Part shown: positions 6,629 through 13,957 of the stretch, piece by piece
Numbering within the stretch: the stretch's first letter is position 1
Layout: each line of letters opens with the position of its first letter
Virus record (IMG/VR): IMGVR_UViG_3300021471_000006
Location: 45,486-109,485 of that record
Length of the DNA stretch: 64,000 bases
Strand: one strand, 5' to 3'
Source of the DNA: a virus
Notes under the pieces: generated by a model
What the model was told of the DNA's origin: nothing
What the model saw: only the letters and a program-made list of their open reading frames with translations
The model's database searches: none
Position numbers and translations under genes: made by a program

Positions 6629-7042
6629 ATGAAAAGAGTTACGAAAAGTGAACTGATTATCTATGATAGTGGGTGTATTATGGGAGCCGATAATCTTTTT
6701 GAGAGAATTAAAAGGATTAATATTGATTATTCACAGGAGAACTTTTTAGTCTTTTATATGAACACCAAACACAAGATATTACATACCGAAATATTGTTTA
6801 AGGGCGGTTTAAATAGTAGCATAGTAGATTTAAGGACTTTATTTAGAAACACACTATTGCAAAACGCCCATAAAATTGTTGTTGCTCATAATCACCCGAG
6901 TGGAAATTTAACTCCTAGTGAAGAGGATTTAGATGTTTACAAGAATATGAAGGAAGCAGGTAAGATAATACAAATAGAGGTTCTTGATTTTGTAATTTTT
7001 AATAGGACCGAATTTTTTAGTTGTGGGAGGGAGTATGAATGA
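6629..7042 (+). CDS. RadC-like JAB/MPN-domain protein
   Basis: About 137 residues matching the JAB domain of RadC: a conserved Glu in LHTEILFKGGLNSS, then HNHPSGN (metal-ligand histidines) followed by TPSEED, which together form the JAMM zinc site. The helix-hairpin-helix of bacterial RadC is absent. The second ATG (6629) sits better behind the GGAGG at 6616-6620 than the first (6623). RadC-type JAB proteins are often encoded on mobile elements; their activity is unproven. A second, different JAB protein occurs in the ubiquitin-like cassette at 16901. Confidence 0.75.
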   Translation: MKRVTKSELIIYDSGCIMGADNLFERIKRINIDYSQENFLVFYMNTKHKILHTEILFKGGLNSSIVDLRTLFRNTLLQNAHKIVVAHNHPSGNLTPSEEDLDVYKNMKEAGKIIQIEVLDFVIFNRTEFFSCGREYE

Positions 7043-7347
7043 AAAACTATGAAATAAAATATTTAGCCCGTTTAAGTGGAACATTAAACGAGGAACAAGT
7101 AGCAGAACTAATGTTAGATATAGGGAACCCTAATGGACTAATTCTCAAAGGCATTAGAAAGATAGGAGTACATAAAAAGTGTTTATCTGTTTGTAAAAAC
7201 CCCTATTGTTCTAATCAAATATCCGAGAATAGAACATTTTGTAAAGTATGCGCATATATAAACAAAATAGGATATCAACGTGGATATATTATTGGAAAGA
7301 ACGGGTGGAGAAATAAATATGAGAAAAAGGCTAAAATTAAAATATGA
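7039..7347 (+). CDS. Zinc-finger protein (102 aa)
   Basis: ATGA overlap with the RadC-like gene. A helical N-terminal half (NEEQVAELMLDIGNP) is followed by a zinc site (CKNPYC... FCKVC) and a basic end. The N-terminal half suggests a regulator or adaptor; no family recognised. Confidence 0.55.
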   Translation: MKNYEIKYLARLSGTLNEEQVAELMLDIGNPNGLILKGIRKIGVHKKCLSVCKNPYCSNQISENRTFCKVCAYINKIGYQRGYIIGKNGWRNKYEKKAKIKI

Positions 7348-7540
7348 CCCACTCATTTCTTTTTTTTGTCCTGTATGTAAGAGCAAGACAAGACAGGCTA
7401 GAATAAACAATAAAAGAGTATGTGTGGGCTGTAATCTTTCTCTAACTCCCAATGAGTGTCTTATTATAGATAGGCGAGACAAGAATAAACATTTTAAACT
7501 AGGAACTGATTATATTTTACCTTCACATTATAAACTATAA
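7319..7540 (+). CDS. Zinc-ribbon protein (73 aa)
   Basis: The ATG at 7319 follows GGTGGAG. It contains CPVC and CVGC pairs 18 residues apart, a zinc ribbon, and a C-terminal extension rich in Lys and aromatics. It overlaps the preceding gene by 29 bases. Confidence 0.55.
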   Translation: MRKRLKLKYDPLISFFCPVCKSKTRQARINNKRVCVGCNLSLTPNECLIIDRRDKNKHFKLGTDYILPSHYKL

Positions 7541-7553
7541 GGAGGCGATAGAA

Positions 7554-7706
7554 ATGCAAATTGGAACATTTAAGGAAGGCAACATTGATTTAGACCCGTG
7601 GCAATTATTAAAGTTAATAGCACTCATTCTTATTCAGGCGGGACTAGTTGGTTTTGTCATATTCTTTACCTTAATGCTTTTGGGCGGCATCATAGGTGCC
7701 GTCTGA
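7554..7706 (+). CDS. Small membrane protein (50 aa)
   Basis: The ATG at 7554 follows AAGGAGGCGA, a strong Shine-Dalgarno site. An amphipathic start is followed by about 30 hydrophobic residues (LLKLIALILIQAGLVGFVIFFTLMLLGGIIGAV), probably one long or two short membrane helices. Last gene of its operon. A holin-like or virion membrane role is possible but not shown. Confidence 0.55.
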   Translation: MQIGTFKEGNIDLDPWQLLKLIALILIQAGLVGFVIFFTLMLLGGIIGAV

Positions 7707-7729
7707 TTTTTTTTTGTTAGGATTTCTAG

Positions 7730-7769
7730 GGGCCGAGGCGAGGAGAGGTAGCAGAGTGACGCCGGTTCG
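7730..7769 (+). repeat. Dispersed repeat, A plus B copy
   Basis: GCCGAGGCGAGGAGAG (A) is followed by GTAG and CAGAGTGACGCCGGTTCG (B, 7752-7769). The 18-base B copy is found without a mismatch on the other strand at 40081-40098. Confidence 0.65.
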
Positions 7770-7781
7770 TGATAGGCAGAA

Positions 7782-7852
7782 GGAGGCTTCTGAAAACCTA
7801 TTAGAAGGCTCGAGTTTAGTTAGGAGGCTCGAAGGAAATATGGAGGCTCAAT
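7782..7852 (+). repeat. Four spaced GGAGGCTC repeats
   Basis: AGGAGGCTTCTGA, AGAAGGCTCGAG, AGGAGGCTCGAAG and TGGAGGCTCAATG follow one another at intervals of about 18-25 bases. They look like iterons or a protein-binding array in an intergenic region. Confidence 0.5.
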
Positions 7853-8125
7853 GACGGAAGCATACGACCGTACTAGTTCCGTTATCTAGCCTGGCCTGTC
7901 CTAGACTGGGCAATGCTCGCCCACCAAAAGATTTATAAAACTATCTAATTTAATTTTTCGGCTAATTGAGGAATGTTTTCTCCCAAATCGTGCCTGTTTA
8001 TGCCCACCGATTTCCGAAATTATAGGACTTTTTATATACACACATCCGTGCGGAAGAACGTGCATCCTGTAGGTTTTCCGAAAATTGATTAAGTAACCGA
8101 CCATAAAGTCGCCCAGAAAAAAACC

Positions 8126-8166
8126 AAAAAATTTATAAATGAATTTGATTTATAAGAGAATAACAA
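8126..8166 (+). promoter_or_regulatory. Class A promoter of the 8.2-13.8 kb operon
   Basis: The TATA box ATTTATAAAT starts at 8131, and AGAGAATAACAA begins 24 bases later (8155). The same pair with identical spacing occurs at 13885/13909 and, as AGAGAATA, at 21350/21374. The downstream element probably marks the transcription start. Confidence 0.7.
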
Positions 8167-8201
8167 TATAAATTATTTAAAACTGTAAAGGTGAGGACAG
8201 T

Positions 8202-8402
8202 ATGGAAGAGATAGAAAAAGAAATTTTACAGGACGAACAAATTGAAGAAATGTTAGGATATTTCGAGTTTGATGAAAAAACTAAATCAATACCCGAAGAA
8301 TTGCCTAAGGAATTCTATGAGCAACTTGAAGCAGATATAATTAAGGAGCAAACAGGAGAGGCTTATTTTGAAAGAATGAAAGAACTAGGTGAGATGTTAT
8401 GA
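8202..8402 (+). CDS. Small acidic protein (66 aa)
   Basis: The ATG at 8202 follows AAAGGTGAG. A Glu-rich helical protein (EEIEKEILQDEQIEEMLGYFEFDEK...), first of the operon. Its acidity suggests a protein-binding or DNA-mimic role (inference). Confidence 0.55.
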   Translation: MEEIEKEILQDEQIEEMLGYFEFDEKTKSIPEELPKEFYEQLEADIIKEQTGEAYFERMKELGEML

Positions 8403-8806
8403 GAGTTCTTACTAAGGTAGGACAAACACCAAGAGAAGCATTAGAGGACGCATATCTTCAAGCATATAAAGAACTCGAAGTTACCGAACTAGATTTCTTA
8501 TTTGATAATCCTAGAGAGTGGCATAATGTAAAGCAAATAGTAGGAGATATTATGGGGTGCATAATGTTTGGAAGAACTGTGCCAAAGAGGGCGTCCAGAA
8601 TGACGCCGGTTCGAGAGGGAATGAAATTCCTAAGAGACCGACCAATTAGGACTTATCCCCGAAAGATAAAAAATAAAAGGCAGAAGCTAAATTATCTAAA
8701 AAATCTATTCCTAAATGGTGAAATTGACTTCGGAGTGTTCTGCGATTTAGCAGATATGATAGGAAACAGAACTAAAAAGAAAATATACCTTATGAAGGTG
8801 TTGTAA
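8399..8806 (+). CDS. Unknown 135-residue protein
   Basis: ATGA overlap with the preceding gene. A helical N-terminus (REALEDAYLQAYKELEVTELDFL) is followed by a basic middle and a helical end. Its middle (RASRMTPVRE) is encoded by an exact-phase copy of the dispersed B repeat (8596-8613), which looks inserted into the coding sequence. No family recognised. Confidence 0.55.
   Translation: MRVLTKVGQTPREALEDAYLQAYKELEVTELDFLFDNPREWHNVKQIVGDIMGCIMFGRTVPKRASRMTPVREGMKFLRDRPIRTYPRKIKNKRQKLNYLKNLFLNGEIDFGVFCDLADMIGNRTKKKIYLMKVL
8595..8613 (+). repeat. B repeat inside a gene
   Basis: CCAGAATGACGCCGGTTCG differs by one base from the copies at 7752 and 40081. Here it is preceded by GGCGTC, which can pair with GACGCC to form a six-base hairpin. 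Confidence 0.6.
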
Positions 8807-8808
8807 AA

Positions 8809-8997
8809 ATGTCCCCATATATGAGTTATATATTAACAAACGACCCGACTATGACAGATTTGAGAGAAAAATACTTAGGAGTTCCAGAAACCCAAAAGGA
8901 AAAGGAAGCTAGAATAATAGCTATGGTTACAGAGAGAGTTACCGAAGAAATAAGAAAGGAGTTAAAAACTGAAAAACTCCTAATGGAGTTGATTTAA
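8809..8997 (+). CDS. Unknown small protein (62 aa)
   Basis: The ATG at 8809 lies three bases after the preceding stop, behind AAGGTG. It is mostly helical and charged (EKEARIIAMVTERVTEEIRKELKTEKLLMELI). Function unknown. Confidence 0.5.
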   Translation: MSPYMSYILTNDPTMTDLREKYLGVPETQKEKEARIIAMVTERVTEEIRKELKTEKLLMELI

Positions 8998-8998
8998 C

Positions 8999-9112
8999 GT
9001 GAACGAAATCCAACTAACGGTGCTTGGAGAACTAACTCAAGAGATGAACTTATCTCCTAAAATAGTTGAAACAAGTATGAAACACCTTGAGAATCTAGAG
9101 GGACAAAAATGA
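8999..9112 (+). CDS. Tiny helical protein (37 aa)
   Basis: GTG start at 8999, two bases after the preceding stop, behind GGAG. The sequence (NEIQLTVLGELTQEMNLSPKIVETSMKHLENLEG) could form a helix-turn-helix-like pair of helices. It ends in an ATGA overlap. Confidence 0.45.
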   Translation: MNEIQLTVLGELTQEMNLSPKIVETSMKHLENLEGQK

Positions 9113-9213
9113 CAAAAGAAGAGGAATGGGAGAACAGATTTGACCTAACTGTCGGAGACAGAATGTTTTGGTGGGAGTTATGCTCACGAAATTTTTACAA
9201 GAGAGAGGTTTAG
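9109..9213 (+). CDS. Tiny protein (34 aa)
   Basis: Starts in the ATGA overlap. It is Glu- and Trp-rich (EEEWENRFDLTVGDRMFWWEL). Unknown. Confidence 0.4.
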   Translation: MTKEEEWENRFDLTVGDRMFWWELCSRNFYKREV

Positions 9214-9217
9214 AAAA

Positions 9218-9346
9218 ATGAAAGTAGGAGAATGTACTACACAAGAACAAATTGACGAAATTATAAGAATAAGAGCCGAAATATCCAAACTAAAAAGCCG
9301 AGTAAAAGAGTTGGAGGATAAAATTGTCCGACAAAATTATTGTTGA
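9218..9346 (+). CDS. Tiny coiled-coil protein (42 aa)
   Basis: The ATG at 9218 encodes 42 residues, mostly one heptad-patterned helix (EIIRIRAEISKLKSRVKELEDKI). A coiled coil is likely. It overlaps the next gene by 23 bases. Confidence 0.45.
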   Translation: MKVGECTTQEQIDEIIRIRAEISKLKSRVKELEDKIVRQNYC

Positions 9347-9539
9347 GGGATTACCGTTAGCAGAATTAGAAGAATTGCTTGCCCAAGTGGCAACACTTCA
9401 AAAGAAAAAAGAACGGTTAAATAGTTTAATTAATAAAATACTTGAAATTGCCGACGAGCAAATTCATATAATTCATTATGACAAGACATCAGCAAAAGTA
9501 AGAGGCTTAATAAGAGAATATAGACGAAAGACAATATAA
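9324..9539 (+). CDS. Small helical protein (71 aa)
   Basis: TTG start at 9324, six bases after GGAGG. Coiled-coil-like N-terminal half (AELEELLAQVATLQKKKERLNSLINKIL), basic C-terminus. Unknown. Confidence 0.5.
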   Translation: MSDKIIVEGLPLAELEELLAQVATLQKKKERLNSLINKILEIADEQIHIIHYDKTSAKVRGLIREYRRKTI

Positions 9540-9563
9540 AACATTGTGGAGGGAGAATGAAAA

Positions 9564-9728
9564 ATGAGTATTAAATGTCCGATATGTGGAGAAATTACAC
9601 CACCCAAACAACCCACACACAGAATAACTTATAAAGAGTTCACAAAAGAAGGCTCTAAAATTACAGGCGAGATAACTGTTTGTCAGAACTGTGGCAGTAG
9701 GCACAGAAAATTGGTTGAGGTGATTTAA
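9564..9728 (+). CDS. Zinc-ribbon protein (54 aa)
   Basis: The ATG at 9564 encodes CPIC and CQNC about 35 residues apart with strands between, a zinc ribbon. It is one of about 20 such small zinc proteins in the window. Confidence 0.5.
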   Translation: MSIKCPICGEITPPKQPTHRITYKEFTKEGSKITGEITVCQNCGSRHRKLVEVI

Positions 9729-9729
9729 A

Positions 9730-9855
9730 TTGAATAATACCCAAGTATACGAAAGGTGTCCCAAGTGTGGACATTTTGAAATAAAAAACATTCTTTTTAA
9801 TAACGGTTGTGAAGAATGTGGATATACAGGTGGAGAAATTGCTAGAACAGGATAG
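9730..9855 (+). CDS. Zinc-ribbon protein (41 aa)
   Basis: TTG start at 9730, after GAGGTGA (9718-9724). CPKC and CEEC form a minimal ribbon. A standard start would not be found here, so a TTG start is needed. Confidence 0.45.
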   Translation: MNNTQVYERCPKCGHFEIKNILFNNGCEECGYTGGEIARTG

Positions 9856-9940
9856 AAAATGCTACTTTGATGATATAGAGGTAGATGAAGATACCTATGA
9901 ACATTATTTAATGGAGGCTAGACTAGAAAATGGCATATAA
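9839..9940 (+). CDS. Tiny acidic protein (33 aa)
   Basis: TTG start at 9839 behind GGTGGAG, overlapping the zinc-ribbon gene. Acidic (YFDDIEVDEDTYEHYLMEARLENG). It overlaps the next gene by 11 bases. Plausible but unproven. Confidence 0.35.
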   Translation: MLEQDRKCYFDDIEVDEDTYEHYLMEARLENGI

Positions 9941-10169
9941 ATATCCGGAAGGCACAGAAATCCTTTGCATTAAAAATGGAGAGCCTTTTGTAGCAGGAAG
10001 AATATATACTGTCTATCATAGTGAGAGGTGGAGAGAGGCTCACGGCTATAGGTTTAAAGATGTTGAGTGGGAAGAAGACCCGGGCTGGTCTCAGTCCTTT
10101 ATTGAAAGTCCCGACTATTTTAAGAAAGTAGAGAAAAAGGTAACAAGTTGGAGAAAATTAATAGAATGA
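9930..10169 (+). CDS. SH3/KOW-like small protein with W-tail
   Basis: 79 residues. The first 60 have the strand pattern of a small SH3-like barrel (YPEGTEILCIKNGEPFVAGRIYTVYHS), and the protein ends KKVTSWRKLIE. That tail recurs at the very end of some 15 neighbouring proteins. The last codons form ATAGAATGA, so the next start overlaps the tail. Confidence 0.6.
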   Translation: MAYKYPEGTEILCIKNGEPFVAGRIYTVYHSERWREAHGYRFKDVEWEEDPGWSQSFIESPDYFKKVEKKVTSWRKLIE

Positions 10170-10252
10170 AATTCAAATTAGGATTTAAAGAGAGAGACCT
10201 AGAACTTAATAATATAAACTTCTGGAGGCGTCATTTAAATGGGGAGATTTAA
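10166..10252 (+). CDS. Remnant of a W-tail protein (28 aa)
   Basis: ATGA start. It encodes 28 residues: MKFKLGF resembles the first strand of the SH3-like family, and the end (LELNNINFWRRHLNGEI) resembles the W-tail. The barrel core is missing, so this is likely a decayed or internally deleted copy. Confidence 0.4.
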   Translation: MKFKLGFKERDLELNNINFWRRHLNGEI

Positions 10253-10466
10253 AGTGGGAGACAAAATTAGATTTATTGAAAACGGAGACTTTTTACATAA
10301 TGATTACGGTATTAGTGAAAGTTGTGCAGGTCATACGGGAACTATTGTTGCGGAATACAGGAACTCTGAATATAGTATCAGATGTTCCTGTGGAATATTA
10401 TGGTTGGCTTTTGAAAGACATTTTACGTCCCCGAGAATAGATAATTGGAAAAAGGTAATAGAATGA
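10239..10466 (+). CDS. SH3/KOW-like small protein with W-tail
   Basis: 75 residues: FKVGDKIRFIENG, a loop with two Cys, HTGTIVAEY as the KOW-like turn, then the tail PRIDNWKKVIE at the C-terminus. It is a paralogue of the proteins at 13384, 23055 and 25859. The stop overlaps the next ATG. Confidence 0.6.
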   Translation: MGRFKVGDKIRFIENGDFLHNDYGISESCAGHTGTIVAEYRNSEYSIRCSCGILWLAFERHFTSPRIDNWKKVIE

Positions 10467-10750
10467 CAATAGACCCAGAAACGAAAGAAGAACACATTAG
10501 TCCCGTTGGATTAGAACATCAGGGACCCCAAATTAGTAAAGGAGGCATTTATTATGCTAACATTAAACTTAGGCATTGGATTATCTGTCTTATTCAAGAC
10601 GCATACCCGGAACTAAAAGAACGTATGACTAACAACCCAAATGCCATTAACATCCTGTCGGCATTCATAGCTTTAGTTCCACTACAGACTAAGGGGAAAC
10701 TAACTCCCGAGTTAAAAAGAAAAATATTAAAAAATTATAAACTAATATAG
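10463..10750 (+). CDS. Unknown 95-residue protein
   Basis: ATGA start at 10463. Its middle is hydrophobic-aromatic (YYANIKLRHWIICLIQDAYPELKERM) and helical at the end. No tail motif and no family recognised. Confidence 0.5.
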   Translation: MTIDPETKEEHISPVGLEHQGPQISKGGIYYANIKLRHWIICLIQDAYPELKERMTNNPNAINILSAFIALVPLQTKGKLTPELKRKILKNYKLI

Positions 10751-10758
10751 GTGATAAA

Positions 10759-11028
10759 ATGACAACACTTTACAATAGTAGGTACGACCATTTTAGACGT
10801 GGTAGAGTAAGTATAGAAACTGCAGAAACAGGCAGAAGCAAGTGCCAGAAATGTAATAGAATAATAGGTAAGGGAGAGCCCCGACTTGTTTACGACGGAT
10901 ATAATTATAAATATTGGTGTAATGCCTGCACTTTAAGAGAGTTAAAAAGGGAATTTGAAAAATTAGAGAAAATCTTGAGTGTTTCTTGGAGAGCCCGAAT
11001 AGAGGCAGAGCCAGAGGTGGAAAGATGA
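10759..11028 (+). CDS. Zinc-finger protein with W-tail
   Basis: 89 residues. CQKCNRIIGKGEPRL and CNACT form a zinc site of the PARP-finger-like type, much like the protein at 21519. A helical linker leads to SVSWRARIEAEPEVER at the C-terminus, a W-tail with an extra acidic end. It shows that the tail is attached to a fold other than the SH3-like barrel. Confidence 0.55.
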   Translation: MTTLYNSRYDHFRRGRVSIETAETGRSKCQKCNRIIGKGEPRLVYDGYNYKYWCNACTLRELKREFEKLEKILSVSWRARIEAEPEVER

Positions 11029-11171
11029 AACTAATCTTTAATATGTATATAAAGAGAGAAGATATGGGAAAAGAAGAGGCTAAGAAACTTGCAATAGAAA
11101 CCGGTATAGCAATACAAGATTTTCAAATGAAATATCCTGTAGAGTTTGAAGGTGTTGAATTTGAAGATTGA
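11025..11171 (+). CDS. Small protein (48 aa)
   Basis: ATGA start. MKLIFNMYIKREDMGKEEAKKLAI is a strand followed by a helix, with an acidic end. Unknown. Confidence 0.45.
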   Translation: MKLIFNMYIKREDMGKEEAKKLAIETGIAIQDFQMKYPVEFEGVEFED

Positions 11172-11490
11172 CCTATCTGTTTACAGTTTAGTTTTTCGAG
11201 CAAAAGAACTTAACTCAAAGTTCTCCCTAAAAGAGGGAGACTTAATCGTAGCTAGAAAGGAATGTCATAATGATATGGAAAAGAAAGTTGTAGAGGTAAT
11301 ACAAGTAAATCACCCAATAGAAAAAAAAGGATATGTAGTTAAAGTTTTAGAGAATATGGACACACGCCTATTACCGAGATTTTCCTCTGGAACAATTTGG
11401 AATATGAGGCATATGAAAAACTCTATACATACGGACTGCGACATATATAGAAAAACTAAAATAAAAAGTTGGAGGGAGAAAATAAGATGA
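11161..11490 (+). CDS. SH3-like protein with W-tail
   Basis: TTG start at 11161 behind GAAGGTG; an upstream TTG at 11146 is possible. About 109 residues: strand-rich core (SLKEGDLIVARKECHN... KKVVEVIQVNHPIEKKGYVVKVL) and the tail TKIKSWREKIR. The TGGAGG codons of the tail double as the Shine-Dalgarno site of the next gene. Confidence 0.55.
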   Translation: MKIDLSVYSLVFRAKELNSKFSLKEGDLIVARKECHNDMEKKVVEVIQVNHPIEKKGYVVKVLENMDTRLLPRFSSGTIWNMRHMKNSIHTDCDIYRKTKIKSWREKIR

Positions 11491-12110
11491 AAATAACAAC
11501 CGTGAATGGTAAAGAAATTAAGAAAGATATGCTTGAGGAACTGTCCCCAAGGATAGAGGATATTAGAAAATGGTTTGAGAAACAAGAGTTTTATAAAACG
11601 GATGAATTATGTCCAGATTATTTTGAACTAATCTATTCTCCGGAATGTATTAAATTAATTAAATCCAGAGTAGACCTTACTATGCTAACAGAAATAAATC
11701 CTGAGGCTGTTAATTGGTATGACTTAATAAGACAAAACGAAAGGGAGGTAGAAGATATGAGTCCGGAAATACTAGAGAAACGATATGAATTTGAAGAAAC
11801 AGGCATTTGTGAAGAACACATATTAGTACCCACAACGCCGTTCAAGACAGCTGCCGGAGAATTTAAAGTAGAGAACTGTGCAATATGTAGACAGGCATGG
11901 GTAACAATAGGAGAAACAACTTACCAAGACGATTTACTTAAATTACTTAGGTGGATAGCATACATAAGCATTAAACAGGAGCAAAAAGAGAAGAATGTTA
12001 AAGACATTATGAACTTATTGGGGCTCGAAGAAGAAAAGAAACAACAAATAATAGTGGGCGATTTAATGACTACAACAAACCCGTCTAAAGAACTAATGGA
12101 GATAATTTAA
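11487..12110 (+). CDS. Unknown 207-residue protein
   Basis: ATGA start at 11487. Largest protein in this stretch: an acidic helical N-terminal half, a central cysteine and histidine pair of motifs (CEEH, CAIC, about residues 108-135) that may bind zinc, and a helical C-terminus. No tail motif. Function unknown. Confidence 0.55.
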   Translation: MKITTVNGKEIKKDMLEELSPRIEDIRKWFEKQEFYKTDELCPDYFELIYSPECIKLIKSRVDLTMLTEINPEAVNWYDLIRQNEREVEDMSPEILEKRYEFEETGICEEHILVPTTPFKTAAGEFKVENCAICRQAWVTIGETTYQDDLLKLLRWIAYISIKQEQKEKNVKDIMNLLGLEEEKKQQIIVGDLMTTTNPSKELMEII

Positions 12111-12335
12111 ATGGAAAATTTTACCTTTGGTGATATAGAAATAGGAGATAAGTTACTAATGGGAGAACGACAACGCAGAATTAGTTTTCCTGTTGTTGAA
12201 ATTCATAAAAAATCTAATAAGGTCTCAATTAGAAAGTTAAGCGGATATATATATAAAGTAAATCCTCTAAAATATTCGGCACTTAGAAAGTCCAAAAAGA
12301 AAAAAGTTAAATCTTGGAAAAGGTTAATAGAATGA
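12111..12335 (+). CDS. SH3-like small protein with W-tail
   Basis: 74 residues. IEIGDKLLMGERQRRISFPVVEIHKKSNKVSIRKL has the strand pattern of the family, and the end is KKVKSWKRLIE. The final codons overlap the next start (ATAGAATGA). Confidence 0.6.
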   Translation: MENFTFGDIEIGDKLLMGERQRRISFPVVEIHKKSNKVSIRKLSGYIYKVNPLKYSALRKSKKKKVKSWKRLIE

Positions 12336-12571
12336 AAAGTATTAAAGTCAAAAACTTTATAATAGAAGAAGGAGATATATTAGGAAATAACCATTATTGG
12401 TATAAGGTTTTGAAACTTTATCTTCCCAAGAAGAAAGGCTGTTTTATAGCACAGCTTGTTCAAATCGAAAATAACAAAGAGAAAGGGCTTCCATTTGATT
12501 ATGAGGACTTTGATTGGATTACAAAAATAAAGAAATCTAAAATTAAAAATTGGAGGGAGTACATTGAATAA
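12332..12571 (+). CDS. SH3-like small protein with W-tail
   Basis: ATGA start at 12332. 79 residues: VKNFIIEEGDILGNNHYWYKVLKLYLPKK barrel-like core and the tail SKIKNWREYIE. The TGGAGG of the tail serves as ribosome site for the next gene, which starts with TTG. Confidence 0.6.
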   Translation: MKSIKVKNFIIEEGDILGNNHYWYKVLKLYLPKKKGCFIAQLVQIENNKEKGLPFDYEDFDWITKIKKSKIKNWREYIE

Positions 12572-12833
12572 AGAAATTAAAATAGGCGATGAAGCAAGAA
12601 TAAATCCTGACATTACTTGTGAACTATGCGGAGCTAGAGAGGTACTTGTTAAAACTAATTTAGGAACTTGGGTGTCTAATCTAATTTACTATATGGGACA
12701 ACTTGTTTGTAAGGACAGAGCAGATTGTATTAGAGCTCGGGAACTTAATAGCATAGGAGTTTACGGTATTGATAACGGAATTATAGTTGAACAAAATGGA
12801 GAAACTATTTTTGAGGCGTTTAAAGAAAAATGA
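12564..12833 (+). CDS. Zinc-finger protein (89 aa)
   Basis: TTG start at 12564 behind GGAGG. CELC near the N-terminus and a second pair (CKDRADC) form a zinc site; the rest is strand-rich. No tail motif. Confidence 0.5.
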   Translation: MNKEIKIGDEARINPDITCELCGAREVLVKTNLGTWVSNLIYYMGQLVCKDRADCIRARELNSIGVYGIDNGIIVEQNGETIFEAFKEK

Positions 12834-13387
12834 TTAAACTAACGGCAGAACAAATCTATAATTTATTTGTCCACAGAAAGGATGTATTCGCAAGACAATA
12901 CAAAGGTGGCTTTTATATTCCCGTTAGAAGACCCATAACAGTTGCAGATATAGAAAAACATTTAAGAGGAGAGGCAACATATGGACTGTATTGTTTAGAT
13001 TTAGATAATACAATAAAGTGGGCTTGTATAGATTTAGACGCAGATATAAAGGGAGAGAATAAGGAAGCAGAGTTACGCCGGATGGAAAAAGACAGCAAAG
13101 TTATTTATGAATTATTCCACGATTTCCCTAGAATGAGAGAGTTTAGTGGTAGAAAAGGTTATCATATTTGGATATTTTTTAATCCGCCCGTAACAGCAGA
13201 ATTTGGGAGAACTTTAGTTCGTGCTAGACTAAATAGCATTCAGGCCCTAAAACACGAGGTATATCCGAAACAAACTGAACTAAATAAAAATCGAAAGTAT
13301 GGAAATTTAGTTAAAATTCCGCAAGCAGTTCATCAGGTTTCAGGAAAACGAAGTAAAATACTTGAAATGTGGGGTATAAGACTATGA
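12830..13387 (+). CDS. TOTE-type archaeo-eukaryotic primase-like protein
   Basis: 185 residues matching the catalytic part of AEP primases, closest in motif style to the primase of TOTE conflict systems: WACIDLDAD (acidic residues 68, 70, 72), FSGRKGYHIWIFF (the sGrKGyH motif, 106-112) and, near the end, VYPKQ...GNLVKIPQAVHQVSGKRS. The catalytic residues are intact. The helicase and nuclease domains of a full TOTE protein are absent, so it is a minimal, stand-alone form. It may prime viral DNA or act in conflict with other elements. A separate PriL-like primase lies at 44782. Confidence 0.7.
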   Translation: MIKLTAEQIYNLFVHRKDVFARQYKGGFYIPVRRPITVADIEKHLRGEATYGLYCLDLDNTIKWACIDLDADIKGENKEAELRRMEKDSKVIYELFHDFPRMREFSGRKGYHIWIFFNPPVTAEFGRTLVRARLNSIQALKHEVYPKQTELNKNRKYGNLVKIPQAVHQVSGKRSKILEMWGIRL

Positions 13388-13635
13388 GAAAGTTCAAGAT
13401 AGGAGATAGAGTAAAATTAATTAACAAAGATATGGTGTTTTTTAAAGTGGGAGAAACGGGTACTATAAGATGTTTTTACGAGGGTGCTAGACCAGATGTG
13501 GGAGTTGAATGGGATACTAAAAGTAATCATAGACACTCTTTACACGGAAACTGCAAAGAAGGATACGGCTATTATGTTTTTGAGGAAGATTTAGAACTAG
13601 AAAAGATAAAAAGCTGGAGGGAACTGTTAAAATGA
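13384..13635 (+). CDS. SH3/KOW-like small protein with W-tail
   Basis: ATGA start at 13384. 83 residues: KFKIGDRVKLINKDMVFFKVGETGTIRCFY is a clear KOW/SH3-like barrel; the tail is EKIKSWRELLK, again encoded with TGGAGG ahead of the next ATG. Confidence 0.6.
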   Translation: MRKFKIGDRVKLINKDMVFFKVGETGTIRCFYEGARPDVGVEWDTKSNHRHSLHGNCKEGYGYYVFEEDLELEKIKSWRELLK

Positions 13636-13841
13636 AATTTAAGGTTGGAGAGATAGTAAGACAAATAAAAAATCTATCGAAAAGTGAAGACCCGTTATGT
13701 GAGATAGTGGAAATAAGAAAAATCGGAAAAAAAACAGAAATAGTGCATAGGCACTTAAATAAGGATTTTACATCTAGTGCCCTTGAAGACAACTTTGAAA
13801 AAGTTGAAATTGATAATTGGAGGAAGATTATTGACGTTTGA
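13632..13841 (+). CDS. SH3-like small protein with W-tail
   Basis: ATGA start. 69 residues: FKVGEIVRQIKNLSK... CEIVEIRKIGKKTEIVHR and the tail VEIDNWRKIIDV. Last tail-motif gene before the ubiquitin-like region. Confidence 0.6.
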   Translation: MKFKVGEIVRQIKNLSKSEDPLCEIVEIRKIGKKTEIVHRHLNKDFTSSALEDNFEKVEIDNWRKIIDV

Positions 13842-13879
13842 AACGATTATTCGGAAAGAGGACTGTTCCCAAGAAAAGC

Positions 13880-13920
13880 AAAACATTTATAAATAAAACT
13901 GATTTACTAGAGAATAACAA
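13880..13920 (+). promoter_or_regulatory. Class A promoter of the 13958 gene
   Basis: CAAAACATTTATAAATA contains the TATA box (from 13885) and AGAGAATAACAA starts 24 bases later at 13909, identical in spacing to the promoter at 8126. It lies within an open frame that extends upstream to 13838, which decides for a start at 13958. Confidence 0.7.
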
Positions 13921-13957
13921 AAAATTAACTTATGGTAACAGCAAAACGGAGAATAAA

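Larger units (their letters stand above)
7707..8120. other. GC-rich non-coding region with direct repeats
   Basis: About 415 bases without a convincing gene. It begins with a T-run, then has the A and B repeats in forward order (7730-7769), then four spaced copies of a GGAGGCTCGA-like sequence (about 7782-7852). From 7970 on it contains TTCCGAAA elements and no further structure that I can define. Confidence 0.5.

Noticed and set aside
7782-7852. Integrase attachment site
   Set aside because: There is no integrase gene in the window and the repeats are direct and spaced, not a single core.
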